DNA from: Halorubellus litoreus
GTDB lineage: Archaea > Halobacteriota > Halobacteria > Halobacteriales > Natrialbaceae
Reading direction: 5' to 3'
DNA length: 64,000 bases
Assembly (NCBI RefSeq): GCF_037081675.1
Contig: NZ_JAZAQL010000002.1
Span: 1,178,001 to 1,242,000, forward strand
Shown here: positions 1 to 8,842 of the stretch, one piece after another
Numbering within the stretch: position 1 is the stretch's first letter
Layout of the letters: every line of letters begins with the position of its first letter
The notes under the pieces: model-generated
Database searches by the model: none
What the model saw: only the letters and a program-made list of their open reading frames with translations
What the model was told of the DNA's origin: nothing
Program-made: the position numbers and the translations under genes

Positions 1-1
1 C

Positions 2-436
2 ATCTACGGCGTCGTCCAGACGTGGAACCGCGGCGAAGGGAAAGAGCACGTCGAGCGCGTCGCGGAGGCGTGCTGTGCGGACTCGGAGTGCCTGAAGCGC
101 CGCGAGTGGCAGTACGACGAGGACACCGACCTCGAAGCGGACGGTGGCGTGGGCGCGTTCCCGTGCCGCGAGCCGTGCTCGATGGTCGTCTCCGCCGCCC
201 GTCAATGGACGAAACTCGAAGGGGAGGACTCGCAGTCCTACGAGTTCGAGCTGACGCCCAGTGAGAAGGAACAGCTCGAGGCCATCATCGACACCGTCGC
301 CGACGGCGACGTCGACGAGGTCCGCGAGGCGGACTTCCGGCACGACGCGAACCGCTGGCGGACGCGGTATCTCCGCGAGAAACGCATGGACGACGACGGG
401 AACCTCTGCGGCGTCCCAACCGACGGCGACGACTAG
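2..436 (+). CDS. C-terminal part of DR2241-type (CbiX-associated) Cys-rich protein, 5' cut by window edge
   Basis: The reading frame is open from base 2 and ends with TAG at 436; the start lies outside the window. The visible 144 residues hold two Cys groups, a CC-x4-C cluster near residue 24 and C-x3-C near residue 56, suggesting a metal or Fe-S site. I recall this kind of sequence as the C-terminal DR2241 domain that haloarchaea carry on or next to the CbiX sirohydrochlorin chelatase used in cobalamin/siroheme synthesis. That assignment is from memory of the family and cannot be confirmed without the N-terminus. The last ~25 residues are acidic and probably disordered. Confidence 0.6.
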   Translation: MYGVVQTWNRGEGKEHVERVAEACCADSECLKRREWQYDEDTDLEADGGVGAFPCREPCSMVVSAARQWTKLEGEDSQSYEFELTPSEKEQLEAIIDTVADGDVDEVREADFRHDANRWRTRYLREKRMDDDGNLCGVPTDGDD

Positions 437-500
437 TCGACGTTCAGCGGGCCTCGAACCCGAGTGTCGAGGTCCACGGGTCGGTACCAGTGGGGGCGTC

Positions 501-1061
501 TCACTCGCTGACGAGCGCGTACATCGCTGCGAGGACGCCGGCGACGACGACGAGCGCGCCGACGGCGACGACGAGGTCGCCGAACGCGAACGCCGCCCCG
601 ACTGCGACGAGGACCGCGACGACGCCGAGGCCGAGAACCGGCAGGCTCTCCTCGGCGAGCAACCGGTCGAGCGCGCTCCCCGTGTCGTCGGTCGTCGCGG
701 GTTCGGCGAGCGTCTCGTCCACCGGGAGGTCCGGCTCGGGTTGTTCGACGATGCCGACGTCGACGGACGACCCGGTTGCGCCGTAGCCCGCCGAGATCTC
801 GAGCGCGCCACGTAACGGCCGCGGGCCATCGGGGACCTCGACCTGAACGACGCGCGTCGAGTCCGTCTCCACGTAGAGGTTCGTCTCGTCGAGGTGGACG
901 CCGCGAGCGAGCGCGTCGTCCGGATGTACGTGGACGTGACTGGCGCGACCGTGATTGACGAGTTCGAGCTCGAACGTCCCCCCGGTCTCGAAGTCGGCGG
1001 TCGCTGGCGCGACCTCGTGGAGTTCCCCGCGACTCAGGTGGACGGTGAGCGTGTCGACCAC
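501..1061 (-). CDS. Haloarchaeal protein with soluble beta-rich N-domain and two C-terminal TM helices
   Basis: This is a 186-residue protein with no recognised enzymatic motif. Residues about 1-105 read as a beta-strand-rich domain with several His (HVHVHP near residue 43) and no signal peptide. An acidic linker (about 105-135) leads to two closely spaced hydrophobic helices between about 140 and 184. It resembles the uncharacterised haloarchaeal DUF7524-type family. The N-terminal domain may bind a ligand or partner near the membrane, but the function is unknown. It lies 32 nt downstream of the Trm112-like gene on the same strand, so the two may be co-transcribed. Confidence 0.65.
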   Translation of the reverse strand: MVDTLTVHLSRGELHEVAPATADFETGGTFELELVNHGRASHVHVHPDDALARGVHLDETNLYVETDSTRVVQVEVPDGPRPLRGALEISAGYGATGSSVDVGIVEQPEPDLPVDETLAEPATTDDTGSALDRLLAEESLPVLGLGVVAVLVAVGAAFAFGDLVVAVGALVVVAGVLAAMYALVSE

Positions 1062-1093
1062 GAATCTACCTCACGAGCGAGTGTAAAAAAGGT

Positions 1094-1291
1094 TCAGGCG
1101 GGGACGTCGTCGCGCATGTCCGGCGGGAGGAGGTTCGGGATGCCGTCCTCGATGGGGTAGCGTTCCCCGCACTCCGTGCAGACGAGCGTGCCGGCGAGGA
1201 CCTCCTCGTCGTCGGCGCGGTCGTCGACCTCCAGTTCGAGTTCTGACTTGTCCATCGGGCAGCAGAGAACGTCCATCAGCGACTCCTTCAT
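1094..1291 (-). CDS. Trm112-like zinc-ribbon protein (methyltransferase partner)
   Basis: A 65-residue protein with Cys10-Cys11 and Cys38-x2-Cys41 followed by the typical IEDGIPNLLP segment. This is the signature of the Trm112/UPF0434 family, whose archaeal members activate several tRNA, rRNA and release-factor methyltransferases by forming heterodimers. I chose the ATG at 1291 because the family start (MKESLMDVLCCP) aligns there; the frame extends further upstream only as GC-rich open sequence. The 3' neighbour on the same strand is the two-TM protein. The partner methyltransferase is not in the immediate neighbourhood. Confidence 0.85.
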   Translation of the reverse strand: MKESLMDVLCCPMDKSELELEVDDRADDEEVLAGTLVCTECGERYPIEDGIPNLLPPDMRDDVPA

Positions 1292-1443
1292 ACCCGGAGC
1301 GTCGGGGACGGACAGCAAAAGGCTTCGGGAACGCGGCGACGGGACGACCGTCACGTGCGATGGCGGAGAGTCAGGACTGTGCGCTCGGACCCGAACGTGT
1401 TCTTTGGTTAGATTCTTCCGTGGGTCGCGTGAACGCAAGCGTC

Positions 1444-1812
1444 ATGAGCGAGGAGACGCTCTACGAGCGATTGGGTGAACGGGAGGCTATCGAGGCGGTC
1501 GTCGACGAGTTCTACGACCGCGTGCTCGCGGACGACGAACTCGTCGCGTACTTCGAGGATTCGGATCCCGCGGACCTCAGACGGCATCAGACGCAGTTCC
1601 TGTCGCACGTCACGGGCGGGCCCGTGCAGTGGGACGGCGACGACATGGCGACGGCGCACGACCACCTCGGGGTGACGCCCGCGGACTTCGGGCGCGTCGC
1701 CGAGCACCTGGACGACGCGCTCGGCGAGTTCGACGTCCCGGACGCGGAGCGCGAGGAGGTGATGGACGCGGTGGCGTCCCTCGAAGGTGCGGTCGTGTCG
1801 GCGGACGACTGA
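1444..1812 (+). CDS. Group I truncated hemoglobin
   Basis: A 122-residue heme protein. The sequence follows the short 2-on-2 globin pattern: YERLGEREAIEAVVDEFY at the start, Tyr24 at the B10 position, the FLSHVTGGP segment (about 52-60), and His72 in MATAHDHLGV as the likely proximal F8 ligand. Family members bind O2, NO or CO and are usually linked to NO detoxification or oxygen handling in the cytoplasm. The upstream GTG/ATG extension is rejected because the family begins at MSEETLYERLG. It is transcribed divergently from the Trm112-like gene, with about 150 bp between them. Confidence 0.88.
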   Translation: MSEETLYERLGEREAIEAVVDEFYDRVLADDELVAYFEDSDPADLRRHQTQFLSHVTGGPVQWDGDDMATAHDHLGVTPADFGRVAEHLDDALGEFDVPDAEREEVMDAVASLEGAVVSADD

Positions 1813-1851
1813 CCGCCACCGGTCGCTGCTCGCGCGGTCGATGGGAGTCGG

Positions 1852-2409
1852 TCAGACCGGGTTCTCGCGGTCGAACGCGGCAGCGACGCGTTCCCGGTCG
1901 GAGTCGCGGATGGGAACGACGCCGTCGATGACGTCGTCGACCAGTTCGCGGCGGATCTCGAACCCGTCGGCCTCGGGCGCGAGGGTCCCGGTCGCGTCCG
2001 CGTAGTCGAGGGCGTACGTCGCGAAGTGGAACGCGACCGCGTCGGTCTCGGCGTGGTACACGGTGACCAGCGAGAGCGCGTCTGAGGTCGCGGCGAGCGC
2101 GGTCTCCTCCTGGAGTTCGCGGAGCACGGCCTCGCGCGGCCCTTCGTCGTGGTGGGCGTGCCCGCCGGGGAGACTCAGGACGCCGTCGTGCTGGGGGATG
2201 GGTTCGTCGAGCAGGAGGACGTGGTCGTCGTCGCGGACGACCACGTGCACCGCCGAGACCGGCGTCCGAGCGAACACCATCTCGCAGTCGCCACACCAGT
2301 CCATCGGGCCGCCGTCGAACTCGCGCGAACCGACCTCGCTCCCGCACTGCGGGCAGTACTCGGGGTCGACGGCGACCGAGTAGATGCGGAACTCGTCGTA
2401 GTCCTCCAT
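1852..2409 (-). CDS. Nudix hydrolase with N-terminal zinc ribbon
   Basis: A 185-residue protein. Residues 19-42 contain two CxxC pairs (C19/C22 and C39/C42) forming a zinc ribbon like that in NADH pyrophosphatases. The Nudix box lies at about 82-105: GGHAHHDEGP, then REAVLRELQEET. The conserved catalytic RELQEE is intact, while the final Gly of the consensus is Ala104. Family members hydrolyse nucleoside diphosphates linked to another moiety; the substrate here is unknown. It is convergent with the hemoglobin gene and separated from it by about 40 bp. Confidence 0.85.
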   Translation of the reverse strand: MEDYDEFRIYSVAVDPEYCPQCGSEVGSREFDGGPMDWCGDCEMVFARTPVSAVHVVVRDDDHVLLLDEPIPQHDGVLSLPGGHAHHDEGPREAVLRELQEETALAATSDALSLVTVYHAETDAVAFHFATYALDYADATGTLAPEADGFEIRRELVDDVIDGVVPIRDSDRERVAAAFDRENPV

Positions 2410-2511
2410 GCGTCGTGGTACCGTCGAACGCGATGAAAACGTTGGGACGTCAGGAACGAGCGTGCAGGTTGGCGCTGACGCGACCGGGCGAGGTGTCCGA
2501 CGCCGGAGCGG

Positions 2512-2703
2512 TCACTCCTGGTCGAGTTCCGCGGCCTGCTCCTGCACGTCCGCGATGGCGGCCTCCTGCTCGCCGCGGGTCAGCCCACCGGATTCGGCGT
2601 GCCGACCGTCGTACTGCGACCCCGGAATCGCCTCCCAGACGTCGCCGTCGTCGTCGCTTGCTGGCCAGTACGACCTGACGAGCGCGCGGAGTCGTCGGAA
2701 CAT
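2512..2703 (-). CDS. Small acidic haloarchaeal protein, unknown function
   Basis: A 63-residue ORF with ATG start at 2703. The N-terminus is basic and aromatic (RRLRALVRSYWP) and the rest is strongly acidic with a helical, Gln/Glu-rich end. The composition is normal for haloarchaeal small proteins, and purA lies 46 nt upstream-side on the same strand, which fits a real gene at the 3' end of the purA transcript. No motif is recognisable. It could be a spurious ORF, but the acidic bias argues for coding. Confidence 0.55.
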   Translation of the reverse strand: MFRRLRALVRSYWPASDDDGDVWEAIPGSQYDGRHAESGGLTRGEQEAAIADVQEQAAELDQE

Positions 2704-2749
2704 GCTCGAATCAACGCGCCGACGTGTTAAGAAAGTTACCGTACTGGAG

Positions 2750-4126
2750 TCAGTCGTCGTACGGCGATTCGAGGACGACGGTCTGGTCGCGGTCCGGGCC
2801 GACGCCGACCGCGTAGATGTCCGTCTCGAGCTCGTCGCTGACGTACTCGAGGTACGCGCGAGCGTTCTCCGGGAGGTCCGCGTAGTCGTCGACGTCGTCC
2901 CAGTCGACCTCCGGCCAGCCGTCGAACGTCCGCAGGTTCGCCTCGCACTCAGCCCACTTCTCGGTCGTCGACGGCAGCGTCTCGATCTCCTCGCCGTCCA
3001 GGGTATAGGAGTCGCCGACCTTCACCTCGTCGAGCCCCGCGAGCACGTCGACGTGATTCACCGCGAGGCCGGTGAAGCCGTTGACGCGCGTCGAGTGCCG
3101 GAGCATCGGGAGGTCGAGCCAGCCGACGCGACGCGGCCGGCCCGTGACGGTACCGTACTCGCCGCCCTCGTCGCGGATGTACGTCGCGAGCTCCTCCTCG
3201 TCGTCGCCAGCGTGCCCGTCGTAGCCCGGCGTCTGGCCCTCGACGCCCGCGAGTTCCGTCGGGAGCGGCCCACGACCGACGCGAGTGAGGTACGCCTTCA
3301 CGATACCGACGACCTCGCCCTGTCCGATGACGGTCGGCGCGAGCCCCGACCCCGTCGCCGCGCCGCCAGCGGTCGGGTTCGAGGACGTCACGTACGGGTA
3401 GTTCCCGTGGTCGATGTCGATGACCGTGCCCTGTGCGCCCTCGAGCATCACGTTCTCGCCGTTCGCGCGCTTCTCCGCGAGGAAGTTCCCCGCGTCGACG
3501 GTCATGTCCTCCGCGGCGAGACGCTCGCCGTACTCCCGCGCCGTCTCGAACACCGCGTCCACGTCGAAGGCGTCCGGATTCTCGAGGTCGTCCACGTCGA
3601 CGCCGTAGACGTCCTCGACGAGCGCGCGCTTCTGCGGGACGACGTACTCGATGCGGTCGCGAAGCACGTCCTCGTCGAGCAGGTCACCGACGCGAACCCC
3701 GCGTCGACCGGCCTTGTCCTCGTACGTCGGCCCGATGCCGCGTCCGGTGGTGCCGACCGCGCTGTCGGTCTCGCTCTTGACGTCCTCCTCGATACCGTCC
3801 AGGACGCGATGATACGGGAGGATGACGTGCGCGCGCTCGGCGACGCGAACGTCCGGCTCCAGGCCGCGCTCGCGGAGCCCGTCCATCTCCTCGAAGAGCG
3901 TGGCGGGATTGACGACGCAGCCGTTCCCCAGAACGCCGACCTTCCCGCGGACGGCGCCGCTCGGGACGAGCGAGAGCTTGTACTCGGTTCCGTCCTCGAC
4001 GACGGTGTGACCGGCGTTGTCGCCGCCCTGGTAGCGGACGACGACGTCCGCGGGGTCGCCGTAGAGGTCGACGACGCCGCCCTTCCCCTCGTCTCCGAGT
4101 TGGGAACCGACGATGGTAACAGTCAT
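2750..4126 (-). CDS. purA: Adenylosuccinate synthetase
   Basis: This 458-residue enzyme couples IMP and aspartate using GTP to form adenylosuccinate, the first committed step to AMP. The GDEGKGG phosphate-binding loop is at residues 11-17 and the GGDNAGHTV motif at about 34-42. Other family signatures follow: GRGIGPTYEDKAGRRG, LEGAQGT, YPYVTSSNPTAGG and GRPRRVGWLDLP. Length and motifs are complete. The loop ends in Gly where bacterial enzymes often have Lys; I believe this variant is usual in haloarchaea. The gene has a TATA box about 27 nt before the ATG, so the transcript is probably leaderless. Confidence 0.97.
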   Translation of the reverse strand: MTVTIVGSQLGDEGKGGVVDLYGDPADVVVRYQGGDNAGHTVVEDGTEYKLSLVPSGAVRGKVGVLGNGCVVNPATLFEEMDGLRERGLEPDVRVAERAHVILPYHRVLDGIEEDVKSETDSAVGTTGRGIGPTYEDKAGRRGVRVGDLLDEDVLRDRIEYVVPQKRALVEDVYGVDVDDLENPDAFDVDAVFETAREYGERLAAEDMTVDAGNFLAEKRANGENVMLEGAQGTVIDIDHGNYPYVTSSNPTAGGAATGSGLAPTVIGQGEVVGIVKAYLTRVGRGPLPTELAGVEGQTPGYDGHAGDDEEELATYIRDEGGEYGTVTGRPRRVGWLDLPMLRHSTRVNGFTGLAVNHVDVLAGLDEVKVGDSYTLDGEEIETLPSTTEKWAECEANLRTFDGWPEVDWDDVDDYADLPENARAYLEYVSDELETDIYAVGVGPDRDQTVVLESPYDD

Positions 4127-4152
4127 TTACACGGGGGGTTTCACGAGGCCCC

Positions 4153-4158
4153 GATAAA
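4153..4158 (-). promoter_or_regulatory. TATA box of purA
   Basis: On the minus strand this reads TTTATC and lies 27-32 nt before the purA ATG (4126). In haloarchaea this spacing puts transcription start at or next to the start codon. Confidence 0.6.
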
Positions 4159-4345
4159 CCGATTTCGATACCGTCGGTCGTTGGTCGCTCCTCGTGGACC
4201 GTGGCCGGGGGCACGCGCGAGCCAGCGGGCCGCGGTGACAGGCGGAACCCACCGAGGGTATTCCGATACCGACCAGAAGACCTATGTAGTACGTCTGTCA
4301 ACCTCAGACACTGTTCTGGGCAACCATGCCAATGGGAGAGTAAGG

Positions 4346-4352
4346 TTTAAAA
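4346..4352 (+). promoter_or_regulatory. TATA box of winged-helix gene
   Basis: The sequence TTTAAAA lies 27 nt before the ATG at 4379, the spacing expected for a leaderless haloarchaeal mRNA. Confidence 0.6.
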
Positions 4353-4378
4353 CCCCGAACGACAAGTTAACAAATGCC

Positions 4379-4684
4379 ATGATAGACCGACTTGAGAAGG
4401 AAGTCGACATGCTGGAGCGGCATCTGCAGGTCCTGAAGATGGTCATCGAGAACGAACCCATCGGGATCGTCAAGATGTCCAACGAGACGGGTTACCCGCA
4501 TCACAAGGTTCGCTACTCGCTGCGCGTCCTCGAGGAGGAGAACCTCATCGAGCCCTCGAGCCAGGGCGCCATCACCACCGACCACACGTCGGAGTTCGTG
4601 GACGACCTCGACGAGAAGATCGACGAGATCGTCGACAAGATGGACAACATGAAGATCGACAACGCGGCGGAAGTCGAGAACTAG
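4379..4684 (+). CDS. Winged-helix transcriptional regulator, small haloarchaeal type
   Basis: A 101-residue protein. Residues 1-25 form an amphipathic helix, 26-65 read as a winged helix-turn-helix (IGIVKMSNETGYP then HKVRYSLRVLEEENLIEPS), and the tail (71-101) is an acidic helix that may dimerise. The frame is open for more than 600 codons upstream, antisense to purA, but that part is a shadow: the TATA box at 4346 and the family-like start MIDRLEKEVDMLE support ATG 4379. The target genes are unknown. It is divergent from purA with about 250 bp between. Confidence 0.75.
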   Translation: MIDRLEKEVDMLERHLQVLKMVIENEPIGIVKMSNETGYPHHKVRYSLRVLEEENLIEPSSQGAITTDHTSEFVDDLDEKIDEIVDKMDNMKIDNAAEVEN

Positions 4685-4791
4685 ACCCTCGTTCTTCTCT
4701 CGTTCCACCGACGACACGTAGCGACGGCGTCGCCGAACCGACCCGCCTCGACGTAGCGACCACCGCGTACCGGGCTCGAAGGCGCGCGCGG

Positions 4792-7215
4792 TCAGAGTTC
4801 CGGGACGTTCACGTGGAACTCGCCGTTACGCGTCTCGACGAGACACAGGTGGTAGCCGCGTTTCCGCGACAGCTTGACGTAGGACTTCTTCGAGTCGCGA
4901 CTCAGGATACCGCCGCTGGTCGCCTCGTTCGCGATCTCGAGCGCCTCCGGCGCGAAGAAGCTCGCGGTCACCATGAACGCGCCGGCGAGCGCGTCACTCG
5001 TCCGTTTGACGCGCGTACCGCGCTCCTGGAGGTCCACCATCATCTCCTCGGTCGCCGGGTCCCGCGACGCGTTGACGTTCGCGACCGCTAACGGGTTCCC
5101 CATCCGGTCGCGGACGACGACGTCGAACGTCGTCTGCTCGCGGTGTTCCTCGCCGTCCTCCTCGTAGCGGAGCGAGACGTCACCGTAGAGTTCGACGCGG
5201 TCGACCTTCGGGAACGCCTCGTAGAGGTCGCCGAGGTCGTTCTCGTTCCCCGTGTCGCGGATCTCGAAGACGAGGTCGTACACGAACCACTCCACGAACT
5301 GGTACGGCGTGGATTCGTAGAGGAACTCGTCGTAGGCCTTCCCGTCGATGACCGCGTTCTCCGCGTCGAAACTCGTGTGGTACTCGAGGCGGAGGTTCGC
5401 TTCCAGGTCGGCGATCCCGACGTCGCTGTCGTGGACGTCCTCGAGCGTCGTCGCGCTCTTGGAGCCGTATCGAACGAAGAGGTTCGTGCCTTCGAGCGCT
5501 TCTCGCGGCGAGAGTTCGACGACGTCCTCGCCGGGCGTCTCCGCTTCGAGTCGTTCGCGCGCCGCCGCGAGGTCGCTTTCGAGTGCCGCGACCTCGTCTT
5601 CGAGGTCGTCGACGCGCGCCTGCAGTTCGTCGTTCCGTTCGGCGAGCCGGTCGCGTTCGGCTTCGAGGTCGTTGCGTTCGGCCGCGATCCGGTCGCGTTC
5701 CTCGCGGACGCTCTCGAGCTCCTCGGAGAGTTCGGTGACGCGATCGGGGTCCGCGCCGCCGGCCGCTGCACCGTTCGGGGACGCGCCCCGGTTCCCGTTC
5801 GCTCCCTGCCGCCCAGTGGCGTGGTCGTCGGTGCGCGACGACCGCGAGTTCGGAGGGCCGGGGTCGCGGTCGGTCGTCGACCGGGCGTCTGACGTCGTTC
5901 CGGTCGGCTCGCTGGTGCCCGCCGCGAGCGGGTCCGGGTCGTCGTCCTCGACCGTCCGGTCGGGGTTGATGGAGGGGATGGTCGTGGTCTCGCGCCACGC
6001 GACCTCGTCGTCGACCTCGCTCGCTCTCGCCTCGTCCTCGACCTCGGCCATCACTTCGTCGGGGACCTCCGCCATCGCACCGCCGGTCGAGTCGTCGCTC
6101 GGCACCGCTCGTGCGTCGGACTCGGACGTCGAGTCCGGTGTCTCCGCCGCGGTCCGTCCGGGGGCGTTCCGGCCGCTCGACGTCTCCGTCTCGCTTCGCG
6201 CGCGACGCCCGGTCGTCGACGGCGCGTCATCGCTCCCGGCGGATTCGTCTCGGGTCACGGCGTCGCCGTCGTCGACCGGGCGCTCGCTCCGCCGTTCGTC
6301 GTCGCGCTCACCGCGTCGTGGGGTCGGATCGGACGCCGGTTCCGCCTCCCCGACGACGGGGTCCTCGTCGACCGTCGGCTCCGCGTCGTCGATCGGCGGT
6401 GCCGCGACCGCGTCCTCCGCACCACCGCCCGTCGACTCGCGGCCGGCGACCTCGTCGTCGCCCACCGCGGTCGACGGGTCCTCGGCCGCGGCGGCGGGAG
6501 TGTCGTCGACGCGTTCGTCGGGCGAACCGCCACCGCCGGCGCCGGCGCCCACACCGCCAACGCCCGCATCCGTATCGGCGCCACTGCCAGCACCGCCAGT
6601 GCCGGCATCCGCAACGGCACCACCGCCAGCACTGCCAGCGCCAGCACCCGCAGCGGCGTCATCGTCCGGCTCCTCGTCGGCCGGGATGTCCTGCACCTCG
6701 ATGTCGACGTCCCAGACCGTGTAGATGCCGACCTCGTCGTCCGCGCGGTCGAACGCCTCGTCGTCCGTGATCAGCTTCTCCTGATTCCCGACGAACGCGC
6801 AACTCATCGACCGACCGCCGTAGTAAACCACGTAGTAATCGCCCGACAGGACGTTCTCGGACAACTCCACGTAGCCCGTGAACGACCCGGAGGACAGCGT
6901 TCCGTCCGCCTCCGATATCGGGGTGTCGTTCGTGTAGTACTTCGCGCGCTCCTCGCCACCCTGCTCGCGCATCGCGAACAGGAGCGGGAGACTCGGATGG
7001 GGTGCCTCGTAGATCGTGCCCGACGCGCCGTCGAACGACTCGACGTCGCCACCGACCACGCCGACGACCTTCCCGTTCAACACGAACGCCGTCGTCGACC
7101 CGGTCTCGACCGCTCCCGAGAACTCCGCGTCCGCGAGCTCTCGCAGGTCCTCGTAGCCGTCAGAGAACGGACGCGAATCCCAGTCCTTGACGCGCGCTTC
7201 CGTTCGGGAGTCCAT
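4792..7215 (-). CDS. Very large acidic protein: N-domain, disordered region, coiled coil and conserved C-domain (DUF7527-like)
   Basis: About 807 residues. Residues 1-165 form a folded domain that recurs in haloarchaea (my recollection is DUF7527). Residues about 170-490 are low-complexity Asp/Glu/Gly/Ala/Ser/Thr sequence, surely disordered. Residues about 490-575 are a heptad-like coiled coil (repeats such as ERNDLEAERDRLAERNDEL). The last ~230 residues are a second folded domain with a strand/helix pattern ending in VVRDRMGNPLAVANVNA. There is no signal peptide or TM segment, so it is cytoplasmic. I chose ATG 7215 over the GTG 21 nt upstream. It may be a scaffold or DNA-processing protein, but no catalytic motif is certain. 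UPF0058 lies upstream on the same strand. Confidence 0.7.
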   Translation of the reverse strand: MDSRTEARVKDWDSRPFSDGYEDLRELADAEFSGAVETGSTTAFVLNGKVVGVVGGDVESFDGASGTIYEAPHPSLPLLFAMREQGGEERAKYYTNDTPISEADGTLSSGSFTGYVELSENVLSGDYYVVYYGGRSMSCAFVGNQEKLITDDEAFDRADDEVGIYTVWDVDIEVQDIPADEEPDDDAAAGAGAGSAGGGAVADAGTGGAGSGADTDAGVGGVGAGAGGGGSPDERVDDTPAAAAEDPSTAVGDDEVAGRESTGGGAEDAVAAPPIDDAEPTVDEDPVVGEAEPASDPTPRRGERDDERRSERPVDDGDAVTRDESAGSDDAPSTTGRRARSETETSSGRNAPGRTAAETPDSTSESDARAVPSDDSTGGAMAEVPDEVMAEVEDEARASEVDDEVAWRETTTIPSINPDRTVEDDDPDPLAAGTSEPTGTTSDARSTTDRDPGPPNSRSSRTDDHATGRQGANGNRGASPNGAAAGGADPDRVTELSEELESVREERDRIAAERNDLEAERDRLAERNDELQARVDDLEDEVAALESDLAAARERLEAETPGEDVVELSPREALEGTNLFVRYGSKSATTLEDVHDSDVGIADLEANLRLEYHTSFDAENAVIDGKAYDEFLYESTPYQFVEWFVYDLVFEIRDTGNENDLGDLYEAFPKVDRVELYGDVSLRYEEDGEEHREQTTFDVVVRDRMGNPLAVANVNASRDPATEEMMVDLQERGTRVKRTSDALAGAFMVTASFFAPEALEIANEATSGGILSRDSKKSYVKLSRKRGYHLCLVETRNGEFHVNVPEL

Positions 7216-7335
7216 GTACTGCCTTTCGCCCCACACGGACCAAATAGGTTCCGCCGTCGTGACTCGGTCGCGCGAGCGGTGTCGCCGCCCGACGTCGTCA
7301 CTGGATGACTAGGCGACGACAGGAACGACGCGCGT

Positions 7336-7614
7336 TCAGATCTTGGATTCCGCGTCCTCGGCGAGTTCCTTCATGCGCTTGCCGATACGGCCGGCGCTCG
7401 AGAACTCGTCCTCGCTCATCGCGTTCGCGAGCGAGTTCCCGAGCACGAACACCGCGTGCTTGTGTTCGCTCTTGGACTTGTGGACGTCCGACGGGTCGAT
7501 GTCGAGTTCGCGGTACGTCGAGAACAGGCCGTCAGGGACCTCGTCCTGGTCGGAGAAGTTCTCCATTATCGTCACCATGTGCTCGTGGAGCTCGAGGAGT
7601 TCGTCCTTGTGCAT
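7336..7614 (-). CDS. UPF0058 family protein
   Basis: A 92-residue all-helical protein with the family pattern MHKDELLELHEHMV at the start and HKHAVFVLGNSLANAM in the middle. UPF0058 is an archaea-specific family of unknown function, common in euryarchaea. The ATG at 7614 is supported by a TATA-like TTAAAT at 7639-7644, about 25-30 nt upstream on the minus strand, giving a leaderless mRNA. The next gene on the same strand begins 121 nt downstream. Confidence 0.85.
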   Translation of the reverse strand: MHKDELLELHEHMVTIMENFSDQDEVPDGLFSTYRELDIDPSDVHKSKSEHKHAVFVLGNSLANAMSEDEFSSAGRIGKRMKELAEDAESKI

Positions 7615-7736
7615 GCCCGTTCGTATGCGTTCGCCGAGATTTAAGGGTTTGGCCCGGCTCGTGCGAACGTTCTCCACGGCGAGGGCTCGATGTCTTGCGC
7701 CACGATTTATAGTGGGGACGGTCGTAGCCGACGGTG

Positions 7737-8783
7737 ATGCCCGAGATACGCCTCGAACTGTCCGCCGAGGACGTCCGGAAGCTCGACACCGAGGTCGACC
7801 TCCTGGGGTTCGAGGACCGCGGCGAGTACCTGCGTTGGATCATCGGGAACCGCGCCGCAATCGAGCAGGGCACCGAACGCGACCAGTTGCTGACGGAGTA
7901 CCAGGCGCGCGTCGACGAACTGGAGGCGCAGCTCTCGGCGCACGACGGGAACCGTGGTGGCGACGGCGGTGCTGCGGCCGATGCGACTCGCGAGCCGCGA
8001 GCGGGAGCCGAGAGCGGAAGCGACGACGGGCGTGCACGGGCGACCGACGGGAGCGGGACGCTGTCGACGGCCGAGTCGCGGGCGACGTCGTCGTCCACGC
8101 CCGCGGAGCCACGAACCACGGTCGAACCCCAGACCACGAGTGACGTGGACGAGTCCACCAGCGACGGAGCCAGCCGACCGCGGTCGTCGCGGAGCGACGA
8201 CGTCGGCGACGAGTCGAACGACCCCGTGGAAATCGGCGGGAACTTCGCGCCGGAGCGCGTCGAGCGCTTCGAGGACGAATCCCTCGGGTCGCACGCGAAC
8301 CAGCTGAAGGGCGTCGAGGGCGAGCGCCTCGACGAGTTCGCGCGACGAGCGGTCGCGAAGACGCGCGAACGCCTCGGTCGGGAGCCCTCGACCGGGCTCG
8401 AGTATCGGTCCGGGACGCGCATCGCGCGCTCCAGTCCGGACGTCCGCCCGGGCGAGGACCTCGTCGACCTGGACGCGCTCGACGTTCCCGGTCGGTCCGA
8501 GTCGACGTGCGCGCCCCGACGGGAGGCCGTGGGCGCGGCGCTCGCGTACCTCCGCGACGTGGACCGCGCGAAGCGCGGTGACTTCGTCGAGGAACTCTAC
8601 GAAGAGTACCCGGCGGGCTACGACAGCGAGTCCGGGTGGTGGCGGTGCATCAAGCGCGGCCTCAAGGACGCCCCGGTCGTCGAGGGCGGCGACGGGGCGC
8701 GCGTCTGGACGTACGTCGCGCCGGGGAGCCGCGAGGGCGAACTCGTCGGCTCCGGCCCGAAGCGCGTCGTCGACCCCGAGTGA
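7737..8783 (+). CDS. RHH-like N-terminus, disordered linker and winged-helix-like C-domain, unknown function
   Basis: A 348-residue protein. Residues 1-40 (MPEIRLELSAEDVRKLDTEV then GFEDRGEYLRWII) resemble a ribbon-helix-helix DNA-binding fold. A short coiled coil (about 40-66) follows, then about 100 residues of Ser/Thr/Asp/Gly-rich disorder, and a C-terminal domain from about 250 resembling a small winged helix (ALAYLRDVDRAKRGDFVEEL, GWWRCIKRGLKDAP). A TATA box (TTTATA, 7706-7711) sits 26 nt before the ATG, so I chose ATG 7737 over the adjoining GTG. It is probably a DNA-binding or chromatin-associated protein; this is inference. Confidence 0.65.
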   Translation: MPEIRLELSAEDVRKLDTEVDLLGFEDRGEYLRWIIGNRAAIEQGTERDQLLTEYQARVDELEAQLSAHDGNRGGDGGAAADATREPRAGAESGSDDGRARATDGSGTLSTAESRATSSSTPAEPRTTVEPQTTSDVDESTSDGASRPRSSRSDDVGDESNDPVEIGGNFAPERVERFEDESLGSHANQLKGVEGERLDEFARRAVAKTRERLGREPSTGLEYRSGTRIARSSPDVRPGEDLVDLDALDVPGRSESTCAPRREAVGAALAYLRDVDRAKRGDFVEELYEEYPAGYDSESGWWRCIKRGLKDAPVVEGGDGARVWTYVAPGSREGELVGSGPKRVVDPE

Positions 8784-8842
8784 CCGCCGGCGTCGAGTCC
8801 GCCCGCGAGCACTGCGGTGAACTACGCGAGCGGTTCGTCGAA

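Noticed and set aside
2408..4378. 758-codon open frame ending in the winged-helix gene
   Set aside because: Antisense to purA; Arg/Val/Asp-rich composition without domains. Only the last 101 codons after ATG 4379 have a TATA box and real protein features.
7216..7236. GTG start 21 nt upstream for the large acidic protein
   Set aside because: The ATG at 7215 gives the shorter, more typical start; the intervening residues WGERQY are not convincing.
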